Shown: positions 13,491-23,058, counted from the first letter of the stretch. The stretch is 41,861 bases of DNA from an uncultured Agathobaculum sp. (GCF_944384735.1 NZ_CALWUN010000013.1:1-41861), one strand, 5' to 3'. A program made the numbers and translations. Notes: generated by a model not told the origin, from the sequence alone.

Positions 13491-16112
13491 ATGAGCGAAC
13501 TGCCCAAGACCTACGACCCAAAAGCGGTCGAGGACAAGCTGTACAGCTTCTGGAACGACTCCGGCTTCTTCCATGCCGAGGTCAACCCGGACAAGAAACC
13601 TTATACCATCGTCATCCCGCCCCCGAACGTGACAGGCCAGCTGCACATGGGTCACGCGTTCGACGAGACCCTGCAGGATATCCTCATCCGCACCAAGCGC
13701 ATGCAGGGCTATGAAGCGCTGTGGATGCCCGGCACCGACCACGCAGGCATTGCGACCCAGATCAAGGTTGAGGAGAACCTGCGCAAGGAGGAGGGGCTGA
13801 CCCGCTACGACCTCGGCCGTGAAAAATTCCTCGAGCGCGTCTGGGACTGGAAGCACCAGTACGGCAACCGCATCATCAGCCAGCTGAAAAAGCTCGGCTC
13901 GTCCTGCGACTGGGAGCGTGAGCGCTTCACGATGGACGAGGGCTGCTCCAAGGCCGTGCGCGAGGTGTTCGTCAACCTGTATGACAAGGGCCTGATCTAC
14001 AAGGGTCACCGCATCATCAACTGGTGCCCGCACTGCACGACCGCGCTGTCCGACGCTGAGGTCGAGTACGAGACCCAGCCGGGCAAGCTGTGGCACATCC
14101 GCTATCCGCTGTCGGACGGCTCGGGCGACCTGGTCGTCGCGACCACCCGCCCGGAGACCTTCATGGGCGACACCGGCGTTGCCGTCAACCCGAACGACGA
14201 ACGCTACAAGCATCTGATCGGCAAGACCTGCATCCTGCCGATCATGAACCGAGAAATCCCGATCTTCGGCGACGAGTACGTCGATATGGAGTTCGGCACG
14301 GGCTGCGTCAAGGTCACGCCCTGCCACGACCCGAATGACTTCGAGATGGGGCAGCGCCACAACCTCGAGCAAATCCTCGTGTTCAACGAGGACGCGACCG
14401 TCAACGAAAACGGCGGCAAGTACGAGGGCATGGACCGCTACGAGTGCCGCAAGGCGGTCATCAAGGATTTGGGAGAGGGCGGCTACCTCGTCAAGATCGA
14501 GGATCACGAGCACAACGTCGGCACCTGCTACCGCTGCGGCACGACCGTTGAGCCGATGACCTCGGCGCAGTGGTTCGTCAAGATGGCGCCGCTGGCAAAG
14601 CCCGCCATGGACGTCGTCACCGAGGGCAAGACCAAGTTCGTGCCCGACCGCTTCTCCAAGACCTACCTGCGCTGGATGGAAAACGTACACGACTGGTGCA
14701 TTTCGCGTCAGCTGTGGTGGGGTCACCGCATCCCGGCGTTCTACTGCGACGACTGCGGCGAGATGACCGTGTCCAAGGAAGACGTGCACGTTTGCCCGAA
14801 GTGCGGCTCGAAGAACGTCCGTCAAGAGGAGGACGTACTGGATACCTGGTTCTCGTCCGCGCTGTGGCCGTTCTCCACGCTCGGCTGGCCGGAAAAGACC
14901 AAGGAGCTCGAGTACTTCTACCCGACCTCAACGCTGGTCACCGGTTACGACATCATCTTCTTCTGGGTCGCGCGCATGATCTTCTCGGGCGTCGAGCATA
15001 TGGGCGAAACCCCGTTCGAGACGGTCTATATCCACGGCCTCGTGCGCGACGCGCAGGGACGCAAGATGTCCAAATCGCTCGGCAACGGCATCGACCCGCT
15101 CGAGATCATCGACCAGTACGGCGCGGACGCGCTGCGCTTTACGCTCGCGACCGGCAACAGCCCCGGAAACGACATGCGTTTTTCGGACGAGCGCGTGCAG
15201 GCGTCGCGTAACTTCTGCAACAAGATCTGGAACGCGTCGCGCTTTATCCAGATGAACCTGACCATCGGCAAGGACAAGGCCGCCGAGCTGCCCGACACGC
15301 TGACGCTCGAGGACAAGTGGATCGTGTCCAAGTACAACACGCTCATTGCCGAGGTCACCCGCAACATCGACCAATACGAGCTGGGTCTGGCTGCCGCCAA
15401 GCTCAACGACTTCATCTGGGACAACTTCTGCGACTGGTATATCGAGATCGCCAAGACCCGCCTGCAGGCGGGCGACGAGAACGTCCAGCGCGTGCTGTGC
15501 TATGTGCTGTCCGGCGCGATGCAGCTGCTGCACCCGTTCATGCCGTTCATCACCGAGACCATCTGGCAGGCGCTGCCGCACGAAGGCCCGTCGGTCATGG
15601 TGTCCCAGTGGCCGGAATACAACGAAGCGCTGCACTTTGCCGCGGAAGAGGCACAGATGGAAACGCTGATGGACGCAGTCCGCGCCATCCGCAACCGCCG
15701 CAGCGAGATGAACGTGCCGCCGTCGAAGAAGGCCAAGGTGCTGATCCTGACCGAGAAGCGCGACACCTTTGCCGCCGGCGAGGGCTTCTTCCCCAAGCTG
15801 GCGTATGCGTCCGGCATCGAGCTGATCGACGCCGTGCCCGCGGACGCGGCCAAGATGGCCTCGGTCGTCACGGGCGACGCGCAGCTCTATATGCCGATGG
15901 GCGACCTCATTGACTTCGCCGCCGAGCGCGCGCGTCTCGAGAAGGAAAAGGCCAAGGTCGAGGACGACATCGCATTCGTCATGAAAAAACTGAACAACCC
16001 GAAGTTCGTCGACAAGGCGCCCGAAAAGGTTGTCGCGGTCGAGCGCGACAAGGCCGAAAAGCTGCGCGAGCACCTCGCAAAGCTTGAGGAGTCCATCGCC
16101 GCGCTGGGATGA
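13491..16112 (+). CDS. valS: valine--tRNA ligase
   Basis: This 873-residue class I aminoacyl-tRNA synthetase attaches valine to tRNA-Val in the cytoplasm. The start is ATG 13491, with AAAAGGAG upstream. The HIGH motif appears as HMGH at residues 52-55 ([15 protein letters not shown]) and the second signature as KMSKS ([13 protein letters not shown]). The editing domain ([17 protein letters not shown]) hydrolyses misacylated threonyl-tRNA. Zinc-binding cysteine pairs appear at CPHC, CDDC and CPKC. A C-terminal coiled coil ([14 protein letters not shown] onward) is typical of ValRS. The length is normal. Expression is governed by the Val T-box just upstream, and a strong terminator follows. Confidence 0.98.
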   Translation: MSELPKTYDPKAVEDKLYSFWNDSGFFHAEVNPDKKPYTIVIPPPNVTGQLHMGHAFDETLQDILIRTKRMQGYEALWMPGTDHAGIATQIKVEENLRKEEGLTRYDLGREKFLERVWDWKHQYGNRIISQLKKLGSSCDWERERFTMDEGCSKAVREVFVNLYDKGLIYKGHRIINWCPHCTTALSDAEVEYETQPGKLWHIRYPLSDGSGDLVVATTRPETFMGDTGVAVNPNDERYKHLIGKTCILPIMNREIPIFGDEYVDMEFGTGCVKVTPCHDPNDFEMGQRHNLEQILVFNEDATVNENGGKYEGMDRYECRKAVIKDLGEGGYLVKIEDHEHNVGTCYRCGTTVEPMTSAQWFVKMAPLAKPAMDVVTEGKTKFVPDRFSKTYLRWMENVHDWCISRQLWWGHRIPAFYCDDCGEMTVSKEDVHVCPKCGSKNVRQEEDVLDTWFSSALWPFSTLGWPEKTKELEYFYPTSTLVTGYDIIFFWVARMIFSGVEHMGETPFETVYIHGLVRDAQGRKMSKSLGNGIDPLEIIDQYGADALRFTLATGNSPGNDMRFSDERVQASRNFCNKIWNASRFIQMNLTIGKDKAAELPDTLTLEDKWIVSKYNTLIAEVTRNIDQYELGLAAAKLNDFIWDNFCDWYIEIAKTRLQAGDENVQRVLCYVLSGAMQLLHPFMPFITETIWQALPHEGPSVMVSQWPEYNEALHFAAEEAQMETLMDAVRAIRNRRSEMNVPPSKKAKVLILTEKRDTFAAGEGFFPKLAYASGIELIDAVPADAAKMASVVTGDAQLYMPMGDLIDFAAERARLEKEKAKVEDDIAFVMKKLNNPKFVDKAPEKVVAVERDKAEKLREHLAKLEESIAALG

Positions 16113-16141
16113 CCCCTCCGTCGATACCGTTTTTACCAGCC

Positions 16142-16178
16142 AAGCGCCGCAGGCAGCCACCTGCGGCGCTTCTGTTTT
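16142..16178 (+). terminator. terminator of valS
   Basis: AAGCGCCGCAGG (16142-16153) and CCTGCGGCGCTT (16160-16171) form a perfect 12-bp stem with a 6-base loop, followed by CTGTTTTG. Confidence 0.88.
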
Positions 16179-16230
16179 GCTTAGGCGCAGGCCGCGCCCA
16201 TCTCCCGCTCTCCGTTTTCCTTTCTTCCCC

Positions 16231-16283
16231 TTGACAATCTCGATAATCGAGATATAATAGAAATAGAAACCTCGATATTCGAG
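16231..16283 (+). promoter_or_regulatory. PadR-operon promoter with operator palindromes
   Basis: TTGACA (16231-16236) and TATAAT (16253-16258) are 16 bp apart. A perfect 17-bp palindrome, ATCTCGAT-A-ATCGAGAT (16237-16253), fills the spacer exactly, and a second copy, CTCGA-TAT-TCGAG (16271-16283), lies downstream in the transcribed region. Both are good sites for autorepression by the PadR protein encoded next. Confidence 0.85.
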
Positions 16284-16299
16284 ATTGGAGGGAAACGCC

Positions 16300-16623
16300 A
16301 TGCCGCGCGCCAAGCTGCAAACGCTGACCGAGCAGATGTTTTACATCCTGCTGTGCCTGCACACACCCTGCTGCGGCATCGACCTGTTCGACCGCATCAG
16401 CGGGATGACCGGCGGGCGCGTCACGGTCGGCTCGGGCACGCTGTACAACCTGCTCGAGCAGTTCGCAGACGCGGGGCTGATCTGCGAGGACGGCGCAGAG
16501 GGGCGCCGCCGCAGCTACCGCCTGACCGCGCAGGGCGAGGCAAGGCTCGCGCAGGAGTGCGAACGCCTGCGCGCCCAGCTGTCCGACTATGCCAAGGTAT
16601 TCGGAGAGGAGGAGGGACGATGA
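16300..16623 (+). CDS. PadR-family transcriptional regulator
   Basis: This 107-residue winged-helix protein starts at ATG 16300 after GGAGGG. It shows the PadR pattern: an N-terminal helix ending in a short YILLCLH segment, the wing/recognition helix region GSGTLYNLLEQFADAGLI (about residues 45-62), and a wing with EGRRRSYRLTAQG (about 70-82). PadR proteins act as dimers and commonly repress membrane-protein operons. Two palindromes overlap its promoter. Its stop codon overlaps the start of the DUF2812 gene (ATGA), the usual partner, so the regulator controls that membrane protein. Confidence 0.92.
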   Translation: MPRAKLQTLTEQMFYILLCLHTPCCGIDLFDRISGMTGGRVTVGSGTLYNLLEQFADAGLICEDGAEGRRRSYRLTAQGEARLAQECERLRAQLSDYAKVFGEEEGR

Positions 16624-17993
16624 AACAGACCAAACGGCGCATGGAAACGCTGTCCTTTTATGACCGCACGGGCATTGAGCGCCATCTGGAACGGATGGCC
16701 GCCAAGGGCTGGATGATCGAGCGCGTGGATGGTTTCGGCTGGCGCTACCGCCGCACCGAGCCGCAAACGCTGCGCTTTGCCGTCACCTATTTCCCCAAAG
16801 CATCCGATTTCGACCCCGGCCCGACCGAGGGACAGCAGCTCTACCACGCCATGACCGGGCAGGCCGGCTGGCACTATGCGGCCAGCTGGGCGCAGATGCA
16901 GTTTTTCTACACCGACCGGACGGATGCCGTGCCGATCGAGACCGACCCGGCGCTTGAACTCGAAACCATCCACACCACGATGAAAAAGGGGCTGCTGCTG
17001 CCCTACGGCATCCTGCTGGTCATCGGGCTGTGGTGGAGCGCCATGCTGGCGCATGACCTGCGGCACGACCCCATCGGCCTGTTCTCCAGCATGACCAACC
17101 TGTTCCTTGCCGTCGTGTGGCCGCTGCTCTCGCTGCTGTGCATCGTCGAAATTGTTGCCTACCTGCGCTGGCGGCATCGTGCCAAACAAGCCGCCGTGCT
17201 CGGCGAATTTGTCGACACGCCCAACACCCGCCCGTTCCAGCGGGTCGTGTTCGCGGTTTGTATTGCGGCGTTTTGGGTGCAAATCCTTTATCATGTGACT
17301 GCCGGCTCGCCGCTGCTGCGCGTGGTCAGCATTGTGATGGTGCTGTATATGCTGGTGCTGATGGCGGTCGTGCAGGGCGTCAAGCAGCTGCTCAAACGCA
17401 AAAAGGCGTCGCGCGGGGTCAACCGTGCGGTCACGCTGACCGTGGACGTCGTGCTGGCAGCCGTGCTGATGGCCGCGATCGTGTTCGGCGCGCTGCGCGC
17501 CACGCAAAACGGCCTGCTCGACCGGTACAACGAACCGGCTGTCCTGCCGCTGACACTCGCCGACCTGCGGGGCGACGAACTGCCTGCGGCCGACTATACG
17601 CCAAGCTGGACAGAGGATGCCTCGCCGCTCGTCGCCGTGCACGACGGCAGCGAATGGGCATACCCGACAGAACAGGGCGTGCCCGTCCCGTCGCTCGGCT
17701 ACACCGTCACGCAGGTCAGGCTGTCCGCGCTGTACGGCCAGTGCCGCGCGCAGCGGCTTGCCGAACAGACCAGCAACAATGACAGCCGCCCGGATGACAT
17801 GCAGCGCACCTGCGTGCCGTGCGACGCGGCACCGTGGGGCGCAAACGAGGCGTGGCAGCTGGGCTGGCAGGATACCGGGTCGGCCGACCGGTATCTGCTG
17901 TGCTACGACCGGAACATTATCGAAATCCAATTCAGCTGGCCGCCGACCAACGAACAGAAGGCCGTGGTCGGCGTGACTCTGGGCGCGCTGTGA
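16620..17993 (+). CDS. DUF2812 membrane protein
   Basis: This 457-residue protein has an N-terminal cytoplasmic DUF2812 region (residues about 10-110, with the typical FYDRTGIERHLERMAAKGWMIER-like beginning), at least five hydrophobic helices between about 120 and 320, and a long soluble C-terminal region (about 330-457). DUF2812 proteins are regularly encoded directly after a PadR regulator, as here, and their function is unknown; an envelope stress or antimicrobial-sensing role is often guessed. The start codon overlaps the padR stop. A moaC gene follows after 18 bases. Confidence 0.85.
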   Translation: MKQTKRRMETLSFYDRTGIERHLERMAAKGWMIERVDGFGWRYRRTEPQTLRFAVTYFPKASDFDPGPTEGQQLYHAMTGQAGWHYAASWAQMQFFYTDRTDAVPIETDPALELETIHTTMKKGLLLPYGILLVIGLWWSAMLAHDLRHDPIGLFSSMTNLFLAVVWPLLSLLCIVEIVAYLRWRHRAKQAAVLGEFVDTPNTRPFQRVVFAVCIAAFWVQILYHVTAGSPLLRVVSIVMVLYMLVLMAVVQGVKQLLKRKKASRGVNRAVTLTVDVVLAAVLMAAIVFGALRATQNGLLDRYNEPAVLPLTLADLRGDELPAADYTPSWTEDASPLVAVHDGSEWAYPTEQGVPVPSLGYTVTQVRLSALYGQCRAQRLAEQTSNNDSRPDDMQRTCVPCDAAPWGANEAWQLGWQDTGSADRYLLCYDRNIIEIQFSWPPTNEQKAVVGVTLGAL

Positions 17994-18011
17994 AAGCGGG
18001 GAGGATATGAC

Positions 18012-18494
18012 ATGGAACTGACACATCTGGACGAACAGGGCAACGCCCGCATGGTCGAGGTGGGCGATAAGGCGGTGACAGCGCGCAGCGCGACTGCGCA
18101 GGCCGAGATCGCCATGCAGCCGGACACGCTTTCGCGCATCATGGCGGGCGGCATGCCCAAGGGCGACGTGTTCGCGTGCGCACGCATCGCGGGCATCATG
18201 GCGGCCAAGCGCACGCACGAGCTCATCCCGCTGTGCCACCCGCTGCCGCTGACCGGCATCGAGGTGACGCTGACGCCCGCGCCGCCCGCGCGCGTGCGCG
18301 TGACAGCAACCGTGCGCTGCGACTGGAAAACCGGCGTCGAGATGGAGGCGCTGACCGCGGCCAGCGTCGCCGCGCTGACCGTGTACGATATGTGCAAGGC
18401 GGTCGACCGCGGCATGACAATCGAACAGGTCTGCCTGCTGGAAAAAGCAGGCGGCCGGTCGGGGCATTTCGTCCGGCCGGATCCCCATCCATGA
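18012..18494 (+). CDS. moaC: cyclic pyranopterin monophosphate synthase (molybdenum cofactor)
   Basis: This 160-residue protein carries out the second step of molybdopterin synthesis, closing the cyclic phosphate ring of the intermediate made by MoaA. The conserved segments are complete: [26 protein letters not shown] (about 57-82), [25 protein letters not shown] (about 113-137) and VDRGM. The length is standard. The start is ATG 18012 after GGGGAGG. No other moa, moe or mog gene is in the window, so this is a stand-alone moaC, oddly placed 18 bases after a PadR/DUF2812 pair. It ends in a strong terminator. Confidence 0.96.
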   Translation: MELTHLDEQGNARMVEVGDKAVTARSATAQAEIAMQPDTLSRIMAGGMPKGDVFACARIAGIMAAKRTHELIPLCHPLPLTGIEVTLTPAPPARVRVTATVRCDWKTGVEMEALTAASVAALTVYDMCKAVDRGMTIEQVCLLEKAGGRSGHFVRPDPHP

Positions 18495-18502
18495 CCCCAA
18501 TG

Positions 18503-18534
18503 CAAAACCGGACTGCTAAAGCAGTCCGGTTTTG
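18503..18534. terminator. bidirectional terminator between moaC and the transglutaminase-like gene
   Basis: CAAAACCGGACTGC (18503-18516) and GCAGTCCGGTTTTG (18521-18534) form a 14-bp perfect stem with a TAAA loop. A-run and T-run flanks make it active for both converging transcripts. Confidence 0.9.
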
Positions 18535-18556
18535 TCACATAAGTACGCCGCACAGC

Positions 18557-19336
18557 CTATTGTGCCTGCGCTTCCATCTGGTCGAGCATCTGCTCGTAAA
18601 ACGCCTGATCCCAGACGTGTGTGCGCGCCATTTCCTCCGCCGTGAGCAGGCAATACTGGTCGGAAACATAGTCGCCGCGGTCAGGCACCGGGTCGTCAAA
18701 GGTGCAGTCGATAAAGTAGGTCTGCCCGTCCAGCCGGACGGCATTCCAGCCGTGGTTCATCTGCTCCGACGCGACATAAATGCTGTCGATCCCGGCCGCC
18801 TCGCAGAGCATGCCGAATGCGCGGCCGTACCCGGCGCACACCGCCTGATGGTCGAGCAGCGCACCGTCCGCGGCAAATGGGGCGGTCGCGCCGTCCGGCG
18901 AGGCCTGCGCGGCCGTGTCGTTGTCATACGCGCACAGCCGGACCAGCGCGTCGTGCAGCGCGCGCAGCTTCTGCACCTCGTCCATGCCCGGCTCGATGCT
19001 GTCCGCCGCGAGCGCTGCGGCATAGGTCTGCGCCTGTGCCTGCCGCGCCTGCCGCGAGACCCGCACCTGCAGCTCGATGGTGCGGTTGGGGCGCATGGTC
19101 GCATGCAGCGAAAAGGCATAGGGGTAGCACGCTTCCAACGCGCGGTACACCTCGTCCGGGTCGATCTGCTCGGCGCGGAACAGCACGCCGTCGCCGCCCG
19201 CGCGCACATCCTGTTCAAGCAGCATCGCCGCCTCATACGGGCTGCCGACCTGCGGCGCCAGCATGCGCGGCAGCCACCACAGCGCCGCGCCGACCGCCAG
19301 CATCAGCACGGCCAGCACCCCGGCAAGCCGTTTCAT
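18557..19336 (-). CDS. secreted or membrane-anchored transglutaminase-like protein
   Basis: The 259-residue protein starts at the ATG 19336-19334, with GGGGGGAG upstream. An N-terminal hydrophobic segment (residues about 4-26, MKRLAGVLAVLMLAVGAALW) exports or anchors it. A transglutaminase-like cysteine-peptidase core is recognisable: Cys167 in HQAVCAGYGRAF, His195 in MNHGWNAVRLDG and Asp210 in YFIDCTFDDP, a plausible Cys-His-Asp triad. Members of this fold act as proteases, amidases or cross-linkers in the envelope, and the substrate is unknown. It is the last gene of a - strand series and is separated from the gene before it by a terminator, so it may be expressed separately. Confidence 0.8.
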   Translation of the reverse strand: MKRLAGVLAVLMLAVGAALWWLPRMLAPQVGSPYEAAMLLEQDVRAGGDGVLFRAEQIDPDEVYRALEACYPYAFSLHATMRPNRTIELQVRVSRQARQAQAQTYAAALAADSIEPGMDEVQKLRALHDALVRLCAYDNDTAAQASPDGATAPFAADGALLDHQAVCAGYGRAFGMLCEAAGIDSIYVASEQMNHGWNAVRLDGQTYFIDCTFDDPVPDRGDYVSDQYCLLTAEEMARTHVWDQAFYEQMLDQMEAQAQ

Positions 19337-19356
19337 GTCGCTCCCCCCTTCCCCGC

Positions 19357-19388
19357 AAAAAGGCGGACGGCTCAAGCCGTCCGCCTTT
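19357..19388 (-). terminator. terminator of the rsmE/membrane-protein transcript
   Basis: AAAGGCGGACGGC (19359-19371) and GCCGTCCGCCTTT (19376-19388) form a 13-bp stem with a TCAA loop. Read on the - strand it ends in a T run, closing the upstream genes. Confidence 0.85.
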
Positions 19389-19403
19389 GTCGCTGCCGCA
19401 AAA

Positions 19404-20186
19404 TCACATCAGCTTTACAGTATAGTATACCGCCGTGATGAACAGATATGCCGCTGCCGCGCCCATCGCAATCAGCACATGCGCCGGGGCAAACAGCACA
19501 GCCGCTACCAGCACCGCCATCAGGAGCGGGGTCACGGTCAGCATGGTGTACGCGTTACGGCTGAACTGCAGGTCGATCTTCTTGCCGCGATAGCTGAACT
19601 TGCCGTTCTTGCCGCGCAGTACGCCCACCGCGATCAACTGCGCCACCGCCAGCACGACCGCTGCGCCGAGCGCCGCATAAGCTACCCAGACGAAGTTGGT
19701 CGTCGCCAGCGCACGGTGCACCAGCCACATCAGCGCGATGCCGGCCGCCGTATCGACCGTGATGATGAAAAACTCCCGTGCGTAGGAATGGTAGACCAGA
19801 TAGAACACCGCCAGCACGGGCAGCACCGCGTACAGCACCTTGATCGGCGCCGCGCCATACTGCACGATCGAGCCCATCGCCGCGATCATGACAATGCTGG
19901 CAATGAGCACATTGCGCCCCGACAGGATACGGCGCGTGCCGCTGCGCTTGCCGGAAGCCTCGCGCACCAGCAGGACAACGCCGCACACCGCAAACAACAC
20001 GCCAACGCCCAGCAGCACCTGCGCCACGCGCATGCCGGTCATCCATGTGTTGGCATAATCCAGCAACCGCTGCAGCGCCATCAGCACCAGCACGCCCAAC
20101 AGGCAGGCGCTGAACACCGTCAATACCTTATTGGTAGTATACTCTTCTTCACTGATTGGCTTCTTACCCACATTGCCCTTAGCCAA
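19404..20186 (-). CDS. multi-pass membrane protein of unknown function
   Basis: The 260-residue protein has about eight hydrophobic segments and a short hydrophilic N-terminus (MAKGNVGKKPISEEEYTTNK). A basic cytoplasmic loop (GKNGKFSYRGKKIDLQFSRN, about residues 205-224) lies before the last two helices. I prefer the TTG at 20186 because GAGGGAG lies nine bases upstream; a GTG at 20195 would leave almost no spacing. No family is recognised and no catalytic motif is visible. It follows rsmE by 24 bases on the same strand and ends at a terminator, so it belongs to the prmA/rsmE transcript, a position often held by unrelated housekeeping passengers. Confidence 0.75.
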   Translation of the reverse strand: MAKGNVGKKPISEEEYTTNKVLTVFSACLLGVLVLMALQRLLDYANTWMTGMRVAQVLLGVGVLFAVCGVVLLVREASGKRSGTRRILSGRNVLIASIVMIAAMGSIVQYGAAPIKVLYAVLPVLAVFYLVYHSYAREFFIITVDTAAGIALMWLVHRALATTNFVWVAYAALGAAVVLAVAQLIAVGVLRGKNGKFSYRGKKIDLQFSRNAYTMLTVTPLLMAVLVAAVLFAPAHVLIAMGAAAAYLFITAVYYTVKLM

Positions 20187-20210
20187 TGCACACACTCCCT
20201 CTTTATAATC

Positions 20211-20936
20211 TTACATATTTCCGCCGGCATACAGCACAGCGGCAAGCGCCGCCACCGGCGCGGTTTCGCATCGCAGGATGCGCGTGCCAAGCGACACGCT
20301 TTTCAGCCCCAACTGTGCGGCCAGCGCCGCTTCCTCATGCGTGAAGCCGCCCTCCGGGCCGATCACCAACGAGACCGTACTGCCCACGCCGTGCTGCAAC
20401 ACATCGCGCAGACCGGTTTCCCGCTCATATTCATAGAAAAACAGCGCCGTCTCGCTCTGCGCCGCCTTTGCCATGGCCTCTTCGGCTGTGACAACCATGC
20501 TGACCGACGGCAGGCAGCCCCGACCGCACTGCTTTGCGGCCTCGAGCGCGATCTTGCGCCAACGCTCAACCTTTTTGTCTGTCCTGTCCGGCCGTGAAAC
20601 ACAGTTCCGGGACAGGTACGGGATGATGGCATGCACCCCCAGCTCGACCGCCTTCTGCACGATAAAATCCATCTTATCGCCCTTGGGCAACGCCATGCAC
20701 AGGGTCAGCCGCTGCCGCGGCTCGGTTTCCGCCGGGTGGCTGCCCTGCACCCAGCAGGTAACCGCCCCTTTTTCCACCGTCTCGACCGTGCAGTCATAAT
20801 CCGTGCCCGCGCCGTCACACAGCGTCACCGCTTCCCCCGGCCGTAGCCGCAGCACGCGCCCGGCATGGTGCGCGTCCTCGCCGCGCAGGGTCAGCAGCCC
20901 GCCCTCCGGCTGGCCGGTCACAAAAAATCTCGGCAT
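20211..20936 (-). CDS. rsmE: 16S rRNA (uracil(1498)-N(3))-methyltransferase
   Basis: The 241-residue SPOUT-fold enzyme methylates U1498 of 16S rRNA in the decoding site. The N-terminal PUA-like part begins MPRFFV and has EDAHHAGRVLRLRPGEAV. The knotted S-adenosylmethionine site shows IGPEGGFTHEE (about 193-203) and LGTRILRCETAPVAAL (about 217-232), both signatures of RsmE. The length is standard. It lies 66 bases after prmA, the usual prmA-rsmE pair, but an own promoter appears in the gap. Confidence 0.96.
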   Translation of the reverse strand: MPRFFVTGQPEGGLLTLRGEDAHHAGRVLRLRPGEAVTLCDGAGTDYDCTVETVEKGAVTCWVQGSHPAETEPRQRLTLCMALPKGDKMDFIVQKAVELGVHAIIPYLSRNCVSRPDRTDKKVERWRKIALEAAKQCGRGCLPSVSMVVTAEEAMAKAAQSETALFFYEYERETGLRDVLQHGVGSTVSLVIGPEGGFTHEEAALAAQLGLKSVSLGTRILRCETAPVAALAAVLYAGGNM

Positions 20937-20957
20937 AACTTTTCTATAACCTTTCCT

Positions 20958-20986
20958 ATTCTAACAAAAAACTCGGCGTTTTGCAA
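20958..20986 (-). promoter_or_regulatory. internal promoter of rsmE
   Basis: On the - strand TTGCAA (20986-20981), a 17-bp spacer and TAGAAT (20963-20958) lie just upstream of rsmE, so rsmE and the membrane-protein gene can be expressed separately from prmA. Confidence 0.6.
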
Positions 20987-21002
20987 GTGAACATTGCGTG
21001 AA

Positions 21003-21965
21003 TCATCTTTTTGCGGTAAAAGCACTCCAATCAACGCTATGCGAATGTGACAAAATAACCAAACCGCAGCCCTCGATCGCCGCGCGAACCTCGTCCGCGC
21101 GCTCGTTGAGGATACCCGAGCAGATCAGCCGCCCGCCCGGCGCCAGCTTTTCCGCGAACATCGGCGCCATGCCGATGATGACATCGGCCACGATGTTTGC
21201 CACGATGATGTCATAGCCCGCGCCGATCGCCTGCGCCAGCGCGGGGTCGCGCAGGGCATCGCCGCACAGGCCGCGGCCAATGGCGACATGGTTTTTTTCC
21301 GCGTTTTCCTGCGCGGTTTTCAGGCAGTTTTCGTCGATGTCGACCACGGTCTGCACGTCCGCGCCCAGCATAGCCGCTGCGATCGCCAGAATGCCCGAAC
21401 CGGTGCCCATATCCAGCAGCCTGTCACCCGGCTGCACCAGCGTTTCCAGCGCGGCCATGCACAGCTGCGTGGTGTCATGGCTGCCCGTGCCAAAGCTGGA
21501 CGCCGGGTCGATTTCCAGGATACGCCGCCCCTGCGCATCGTCGACCGTCTCCCACGAGGGCTTGATCAAAAACGTCCTGCCCACAGGGAAGGGTTTGAAA
21601 TACTGCTTCCAGCCCCACTCCCAGTCCTCCTGCCGGGTCAGGGCGGTTTCGGTGCACAGACGGCCCCACGCATGTTCCTTGTCGCGCGCCTTCAGGTTTT
21701 CCAGCGCGGCGCAGATGGCCGCATACTGTCTGGCGCCCTCCCCGTCATCGGACAGGTAAATTTTCAGGCAGGTCTCCTGCGCACGCTTCTCGCGCACCAG
21801 ATCTTCGTCGACATAGTCCCAGTAAATCTCGGTATCGTGCAAAAACGCCTCGAAATCGGCCGCATCCTCGAGCACATAGCCCTCGACGCCGTTGTCCTCC
21901 AGCAGCGCCTCGACCGGCCCGATCCCGGCGGTCGTCGTATAGATCGTTACTTCTTTCCAGTCCAT
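21003..21965 (-). CDS. prmA: ribosomal protein L11 methyltransferase
   Basis: The 320-residue Rossmann-type methyltransferase trimethylates ribosomal protein L11. The start is placed at ATG 21965-21963, with GGGGAGG upstream; a few in-frame codons further upstream lack a good ribosome-binding site. The motifs DPASSFGTGSHDTTQLCM (about 155-172), LLDMGTGSGILAIAA (about 185-199) and the post-motif VANIVADV (about 257-264) are diagnostic. The acidic N-terminal L11-recognition domain contains WEWGWKQYFKPFPVG. It follows a 346-residue unknown gene by 20 bases, so it is part of a longer - strand operon. Confidence 0.95.
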   Translation of the reverse strand: MDWKEVTIYTTTAGIGPVEALLEDNGVEGYVLEDAADFEAFLHDTEIYWDYVDEDLVREKRAQETCLKIYLSDDGEGARQYAAICAALENLKARDKEHAWGRLCTETALTRQEDWEWGWKQYFKPFPVGRTFLIKPSWETVDDAQGRRILEIDPASSFGTGSHDTTQLCMAALETLVQPGDRLLDMGTGSGILAIAAAMLGADVQTVVDIDENCLKTAQENAEKNHVAIGRGLCGDALRDPALAQAIGAGYDIIVANIVADVIIGMAPMFAEKLAPGGRLICSGILNERADEVRAAIEGCGLVILSHSHSVDWSAFTAKR

Positions 21966-21985
21966 TCCAAGCCTCCCCACCCCTG

Positions 21986-23026
21986 TTACAAACGGATCAG
22001 GCCGTATTTTTGTTCCAGATAGTGCACAACTTCTTCGCTCTGTTCCCAGGTGCCGTCGTACAGCGCAAGGCCGGGATACACCCGCAGACCCTGCTCAAGC
22101 AGCTCGGCCGACTCAGCGCACAGGCACAGCGGTCGTGAGATCATGTACCAGTATTCCTCAAGCGCGATCAAATCATCCTCGGTTTCCAGCACGAGTTTGA
22201 GCGCGCCCGCGTCGTCCTCCGCCTCGATCAACGCCTCTTCCAGCCGCGGCCCGCACTCGATCTCGTCCGAAATGTCGATCGTCGGGATGATGAAATGCGC
22301 ATTTTTGCCGTCCGGCGCGAGGATAAAATCGTCGTGGTCGCGCGCCAGCACCTGCCCGCCCTGATGCGCCTCCACCGCTTCCAGCAGGCGCGCGGTGTCG
22401 TCATGCTCGGCAGGCAGGAAAATCTCCGTATTATACAGCGGGGTCTGCGCGCGCAGCCACGCGGAATGTGCGCACACGCCCAGCGACAGGCGCGCATAGG
22501 GCGCGACCAGCTCGAGCGCTTCGGTCAGCGCGGCCGGGTCGTGCGCGGACAGGATGACCGTCGTCACGCCGATGCGCTGCAAAACGCCGACCGCCGCACG
22601 CACATCGGTGCCGTCGGCCAGACGCCCCTCGTCATCCTCGACGGCCAGCTCGGCAATCACCGTGCGGCCGGATATGTCGCCCAGCGCAAGCACGGCCGCG
22701 CGCAGCGCGGCAAAGGTCGGCGCGCCGCGCAGGCAGTAAAACGCCGCGCCGTCGTGCAGCAGCGGGCGGAACGCCTGCTTACAGCGGTCAATGTAGTGCA
22801 TGGTCAGCGGGCGGCCGCAATCCCCCTCATCCGGCACGGACGGACAGGTCAGCGTCAGGCCGACCGGCAGCGGGTCAAGGCTTTGCTCCCATGCCGCGCA
22901 GGCCGCGCCATCCGGCGCGATCGCGCCCGCAAAGCGGCCGGGATGCTGCCGGTACAACGGCAGCGCCGCCGGGTCAGTCAGCAAAAGCTGCGGTTTGTCT
23001 CCTATCGGGCATAACGGAATTTCCAA
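21986..23026 (-). CDS. divergent protein with homocysteine-methyltransferase/pterin-domain-like segments
   Basis: This 346-residue protein starts at a TTG (23026-23024), ten bases after AGGAGG. The middle part (VIAELAVEDDEGRLADGTDVRAAVGVLQRIGVTTVILS, about residues 120-158) recalls the homocysteine S-methyltransferase barrel of MetH, and the end (PLCLCAESAELLEQGLRVYPGLALYDG) recalls the pterin-binding barrel. The zinc-binding cysteine pair of active homocysteine methyltransferases is not seen, so if related it is degenerate. No signal peptide or membrane helix is present. It lies between ctpA and prmA with short gaps, so it is co-transcribed. I regard the function as unknown and the barrel relation as a hint only. 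Confidence 0.65.
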   Translation of the reverse strand: MEIPLCPIGDKPQLLLTDPAALPLYRQHPGRFAGAIAPDGAACAAWEQSLDPLPVGLTLTCPSVPDEGDCGRPLTMHYIDRCKQAFRPLLHDGAAFYCLRGAPTFAALRAAVLALGDISGRTVIAELAVEDDEGRLADGTDVRAAVGVLQRIGVTTVILSAHDPAALTEALELVAPYARLSLGVCAHSAWLRAQTPLYNTEIFLPAEHDDTARLLEAVEAHQGGQVLARDHDDFILAPDGKNAHFIIPTIDISDEIECGPRLEEALIEAEDDAGALKLVLETEDDLIALEEYWYMISRPLCLCAESAELLEQGLRVYPGLALYDGTWEQSEEVVHYLEQKYGLIRL

Positions 23027-23058
23027 GGCTGTGTTTCCTCCTACGAAAGCTCCCGGGC

